Below, in pieces: positions 60,807 to 64,000 of a stretch of 64,000 bases of DNA; the first letter of the stretch is position 1, and each line of letters opens with the position of its first letter. This DNA is from Pedobacter petrophilus (GTDB taxonomy: Bacteria > Bacteroidota > Bacteroidia > Sphingobacteriales > Sphingobacteriaceae), in the NCBI RefSeq assembly GCF_009674725.1, contig NZ_WKKH01000027.1:1-64000 (forward strand), read 5' to 3'. The notes under the pieces were generated by a model that saw only the letters and a program-made list of their open reading frames with translations, did no database searches and was not told where the DNA came from. A program made the position numbers and the translations under genes.

Positions 60807-62063
60807 TCAGGATTTAAAAAAAACGGAAAAAATGTGCAGTCCGTTTATTTGCTGGTAAGTAATCTGATATCCATATAGGTTACATACTTGTTTGGTAATG
60901 GCTAATCCAAGCCCCAGGCCTTCAGATTCGTTAGATTTTGAGAACCTATCGAAGAGCCTCTCTTTTTCATTAAAATTCTTTCCTGTGTTAGAAATAACCA
61001 GGGCAGTTTCGGAGAGTTCTATCACAATTCTTCCACCGTGCAGGTTATGTCTTACCGCATTACTGAAAAGATTATTTAATACAATATCAGCAAGATAGCG
61101 ACTCATGACTACTGTTTTATTGCTCAATCTAACTTCAATAGTTAAGATATCCTTTTCAAAAAGTTCCTGGAATTGCCTTACTTTGGACTCCACAAGATCT
61201 TTAAGATCAATCTCCTGTGCATCTGTAATTAAATTATTTTCGATTTTAGCTAGCAACAAAAGGGATTGGTGCAGACGGGAAAGTCTGCCAGTTGCCTGAT
61301 AGATATCTTCTAATAATGTACCCTGTTGCTGGGTGAAGGGTTCGGATTGTAAGAGTGAATCAAGTTTAGAATTAATCACAGCCAGCGGCGTCATCATCTC
61401 ATGTGAAGCATTATCTGTAAAACTCTTGAGTTCCCGGTAATCCTGCTTCACGCGGTCAGCCATGGCGTTTACCGATTGGTTAAGCTCAATAAATTCATCT
61501 ATTCTTGTAGTATCTCTACTTAAAGCTTCCATTTTGGTCACTTCAAAAGATTTCATCCTTTTCAGTGTATTATAAAAAGGCATCCAAAGTCTGCTCAGTA
61601 TAAAGCGGTTAATTATAAACATTGAGACGAGTAAAATGAGCGTCACCCCTAATGTGATCAGCAGGATTACCCGCACCAGATCCTCTGATTCGACCCTTGA
61701 TTTTGTAATGGTAACCTGAATATTTTGGCCTTTTAAGTTGACTGTTGTAACCAGACTTCTTCCTGGTTCCTGCTCGTTCTCTTTTTGATTTAAGTAGGTC
61801 GTATTGTTGAATTCACGAATATCATTTGAGTTCCCTGGCGACTGGCGATAAGAAACCTGCTGATCGAGATAGGTTGCCGGCAGGGGCAGCTTTTGATAAG
61901 TATGTGTATACTGCCTGATTTCATTTTCCTCAACCGCTAAATCCTTATCAAGTTTATTGGTTAGGATAAGGTGAATAAAAAAATAATAGATTACACCAGT
62001 TATAATCAGCGTAACCGAAGAGGTCAGGATATTAACCCTGTTGTAATGGGTAGATAACTTCAT
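60807..62063 (-). CDS. Sensor histidine kinase (OmpR-system partner)
   Basis: 418 residues: two transmembrane helices (about 13-34 and 131-152) enclose a small periplasmic region of about 95 residues. A linker follows, then HisKA with His221 in NASHEMMTPLAVI, and a HATPase domain with NNLFSNAVRHN, ISNTGK and GLGLAITKQV. Its ATG overlaps the end of the response regulator gene by four bases. It probably regulates the downstream PepSY-like, PAP2 and pump genes (inference). Confidence 0.93.
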   Translation of the reverse strand: MKLSTHYNRVNILTSSVTLIITGVIYYFFIHLILTNKLDKDLAVEENEIRQYTHTYQKLPLPATYLDQQVSYRQSPGNSNDIREFNNTTYLNQKENEQEPGRSLVTTVNLKGQNIQVTITKSRVESEDLVRVILLITLGVTLILLVSMFIINRFILSRLWMPFYNTLKRMKSFEVTKMEALSRDTTRIDEFIELNQSVNAMADRVKQDYRELKSFTDNASHEMMTPLAVINSKLDSLLQSEPFTQQQGTLLEDIYQATGRLSRLHQSLLLLAKIENNLITDAQEIDLKDLVESKVRQFQELFEKDILTIEVRLSNKTVVMSRYLADIVLNNLFSNAVRHNLHGGRIVIELSETALVISNTGKNFNEKERLFDRFSKSNESEGLGLGLAITKQVCNLYGYQITYQQINGLHIFSVFFKS

Positions 62064-62737
62064 GCGTCTGTAAATTTATACCCAATGCCATATACAGATT
62101 TAATATAATCGTTTGCACCTGCCTCGGCTAGTTTCTTTTTTAGATTTTTAACGTGGGTATAAATAAAATCGAAGTCATCCGACAGATCCATTTCATCGCC
62201 CCAAAGATGTTCTGCCATCGCATTTTTGGTTACCACCTTATTTTTATTTGACAGGAAATAAACAAGCAGATCAAACTCTTTTTTTGTTAGCGTAAATGAA
62301 TTATCGTTCACAGTAATTTTCCTTGCAGATACATCCACCTTAATCTCATTAAATTTGATGACATTATCTCCATCGAAATTTTTCCTACGTACAATTGCAC
62401 TCACCCTTGCTTTCAATTCTGAAAGATGAAAGGGTTTAACTAAATAATCATCTGCCCCCAGATCAAGTCCTGAAAGCCTGTCGTCCAGAGAATGTCTTGC
62501 AGATATAATAAGTACTCCGTCTTTTTTATTAGATTTCTTTAACTTCGATAAGAGGTCCAGCCCTTCGCCACCGGGTAAACCAAGATCTAAAAGAATACAA
62601 TCGTAACTATAGAGTTCAATTTTTTCACTGGCCGTATCAAAATCCGGGGCATGTTCACATATATTTCCCTCTCCGGTGAAATAAGCAAAAATGCTTTCGT
62701 ACAATGCATGTTCATCCTCAACAATCAGTATTTTCAT
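62060..62737 (-). CDS. OmpR/PhoB-family response regulator
   Basis: 225 residues. Receiver with acidic pocket IVEDEHAL, phosphoacceptor Asp51 (ILLDLGLPGG), conserved Lys in LVKPFHL; C-terminal winged helix (FTLTKKEFDLLVYFLSNKNK; DFIYTHVKNLKKKLAEAGAN; KSVYGIGYKF). Paired with the following kinase by an ATGA overlap. Confidence 0.94.
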   Translation of the reverse strand: MKILIVEDEHALYESIFAYFTGEGNICEHAPDFDTASEKIELYSYDCILLDLGLPGGEGLDLLSKLKKSNKKDGVLIISARHSLDDRLSGLDLGADDYLVKPFHLSELKARVSAIVRRKNFDGDNVIKFNEIKVDVSARKITVNDNSFTLTKKEFDLLVYFLSNKNKVVTKNAMAEHLWGDEMDLSDDFDFIYTHVKNLKKKLAEAGANDYIKSVYGIGYKFTDA

Positions 62738-62788
62738 TCTTGCGTAATTTACATTTTATATTCAAAATGGATAAATAGTATTAGCCAA

Positions 62789-63394
62789 CTAATCAAACCG
62801 GCTTTTAAGCTTTTCTAAATTGAGCGCTTTTTTTTGCTGAAGTATATTTCTCCCGTAATCCGTAAAATATATATGAGCCGATAACATGTTTAAATTTAGT
62901 TCATCCCATTCAAGATCAGTATAAAAAAGATTGAGATTTGTTTCCCATTCCGCTTTTAGCCGGCAGGCATAATCCTGATAATTAGAAAGCGAAAAATGGT
63001 AGAAATCCGCATCACAAATTACTTGTTCTATCTTACCATCAGGATGTTGCGGAAATTTTGTAGCGACAATGCATTTTTTGACAAGTTCTATTTTTTCCGT
63101 TTCTAAGCCATTTTTCTCCAAAAATTCTGATGCAATTCTGGCACTCTCTTCTTCGTGTCCCCAATATTTCTCGGTATATCCTACATCATGAAGAAAAGCC
63201 GCAAGTATCAGTATTAAAAGCTCATCCTCGCTTACGCTCTCTGCTCCTCCAATAAGCTTTACACCTTCCACCACCAGTAAGGTATGTTCGAGATTGTGAA
63301 AATACATTTGAAGAGAAAGTCTATTCTGAAGACATTCCTTTACAAAACCTTCCACCTTGGTCAACAGGATCTCATTTGCACTATTCATATTCAT
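62789..63394 (-). CDS. HD-domain phosphohydrolase
   Basis: 201 residues. HD motif residues include His33/His37 (YFHNLEHTLLV), His69-Asp70 (AAFLHDVGY), His80 (WGHEEES) and a later Asp (CDADFYHF). The short form resembles predicted metal-dependent phosphohydrolases that act on nucleotides. The substrate is unknown. Two ATGs two codons apart are possible starts. It is 51 bases upstream of the response regulator on the same strand and may be part of that operon. Confidence 0.85.
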   Translation of the reverse strand: MNMNSANEILLTKVEGFVKECLQNRLSLQMYFHNLEHTLLVVEGVKLIGGAESVSEDELLILILAAFLHDVGYTEKYWGHEEESARIASEFLEKNGLETEKIELVKKCIVATKFPQHPDGKIEQVICDADFYHFSLSNYQDYACRLKAEWETNLNLFYTDLEWDELNLNMLSAHIYFTDYGRNILQQKKALNLEKLKSRFD

Positions 63395-63572
63395 ATTAAA
63401 TCTTCACAAGAATAATATTCAAATCTGGAGAAAATCTGGAGCATGTGTGTATCCAGTTATTAAAATATCATTTATTCTAATTTGTTGTGATTATACATTA
63501 AAATTTTCTTTTCGAGACAATACAGTTTATCTACAGATTTGAGCGCTATTTTTACTCAAATTACAAATCAGG

Positions 63573-63989
63573 ATGATGTGGAAATGCTATGCGATTCTTT
63601 CTGCTTTTTTTGCTGCAGCGACCGCTATACTTGCTAAAGCCGGAATAAAGGGGGTGAGTGGAAATCTTGCTACAGCGATTCGAACGGTCGTTATTTTATT
63701 CATTGCCTGGGGAATTGTTCTGGCAAGCGGGGAAATTTCTGAGTTGAAAACTTTGAGCAAAAACAATCTGATTTTTCTTGCCTTGTCTGGTGTGGCTACT
63801 GGTCTTTCATGGATTTTTTATTTTAAAGCTTTAGAAACAGGGAATGTTTCGAAAGTTGCGCCTATCGATAAGCTAAGTGTTGCAATAGCGATGGGGCTTG
63901 CATTCCTGATTCTAAAAGAACCCATTGAGACAAAAACCCTCATTGGCGGGTTAATGATAGTTGGCGGTAGTGTTGTGATTTTACTTTAG
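63573..63989 (+). CDS. Single-domain EamA/DMT transporter
   Basis: 138 residues forming one EamA repeat of about five helices: KCYAILSAFFAAATAILAKA, RTVVILFIAWGIVLASG, FLALSGVATGLSWIFYFKAL, KLSVAIAMGLAFLILKEPIE and LIGGLMIVGGSVVILL. Half-size EamA proteins act as dimers. The ATG at 63573 follows an AGG-like sequence. The stop codon lies 9 bases before the window edge; the gene is complete. Confidence 0.9.
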   Translation: MMWKCYAILSAFFAAATAILAKAGIKGVSGNLATAIRTVVILFIAWGIVLASGEISELKTLSKNNLIFLALSGVATGLSWIFYFKALETGNVSKVAPIDKLSVAIAMGLAFLILKEPIETKTLIGGLMIVGGSVVILL

Positions 63990-64000
63990 CAGAAGCGATG

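Overview
The window comes from a Bacteroidota chromosome, most likely a Sphingobacteriaceae member close to Pedobacter. The evidence is the AT-rich intergenic sequence, TAnnTTTG-type -7 promoter elements instead of TATAAT, few Shine-Dalgarno sequences, the protein families present (DUF892, DUF808, PepSY-like, a siroheme synthase-TSUP fusion, a DUF5763-like Cys motif), and intergenic repeat families (AGCTTT-rich, CGTCATTGCGA/GAAGCAATCT, CTGAAxxxGTTTCAG) that I associate with these genomes. No rRNA, tRNA, CRISPR array or intact insertion sequence was seen.

Layout. (1) 0-4.4 kb: an efflux adaptor divergent from a sigma-54 activator/histidine kinase pair. (2) 4.5-12.4 kb: trehalose and glycogen metabolism: a fused trehalose-6-phosphate synthase/phosphatase, a GH15 glucosidase, glgA and glgC. 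(3) 12.5-23 kb: assimilatory sulfate reduction, all on the minus strand: a HEPN-tailed sulfite reductase, cobA, a siroheme synthase-TSUP fusion, cysH (APS-type), cysD and cysN, plus a diverged second SUMT and an Rrf2 regulator with a Cys cluster. The second SUMT and the sulfite reductase share a nearly identical 37-bp promoter. (4) 23-33.4 kb: accessory enzymes and stress proteins (phosphoesterase, DUF808, acidic small proteins, two SDRs, DUF892) and a small island of two PRISE-like reductases around an AraC gene broken by one stop codon and a Crp-type regulator.

(5) 33.4-46.6 kb: the most interesting region. It is a tight nine-gene minus-strand operon encoding a VWA-like lipoprotein with a calcium-type repeat, a small membrane protein, a tubulin/FtsZ-like protein, a 1212-residue protein with an actin/Hsp70-type ATPase core, three envelope-anchored proteins, an Ig-repeat protein with a barrel-like C-terminus, and an Fn3-like lipoprotein. 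The tubulin-like plus VWA plus envelope combination resembles the FtsZl-1 membrane-remodelling system predicted from comparative genomics. The co-encoded actin-like ATPase and the Bacteroidota-type outer-membrane parts make this version notable. A PD-(D/E)xK HsdR-N protein lies just upstream in the same direction.

(6) 47.9-54.2 kb: gene-poor sequence with a cluster of mutually exclusive inverted repeats (possible structured RNA), a Cys-rich secreted protein, HxlR and ECF-sigma regulators, a thioesterase, a quinone oxidoreductase, and a 33-codon ORF followed by a strong terminator. (7) 54.2-64 kb: a TolC/MFP/RND tripartite pump operon, a PAP2 phosphatase, a PepSY-like protein, an OmpR-family two-component system, an HD hydrolase and an EamA transporter. 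All family assignments are by reading motifs; no database search was run.
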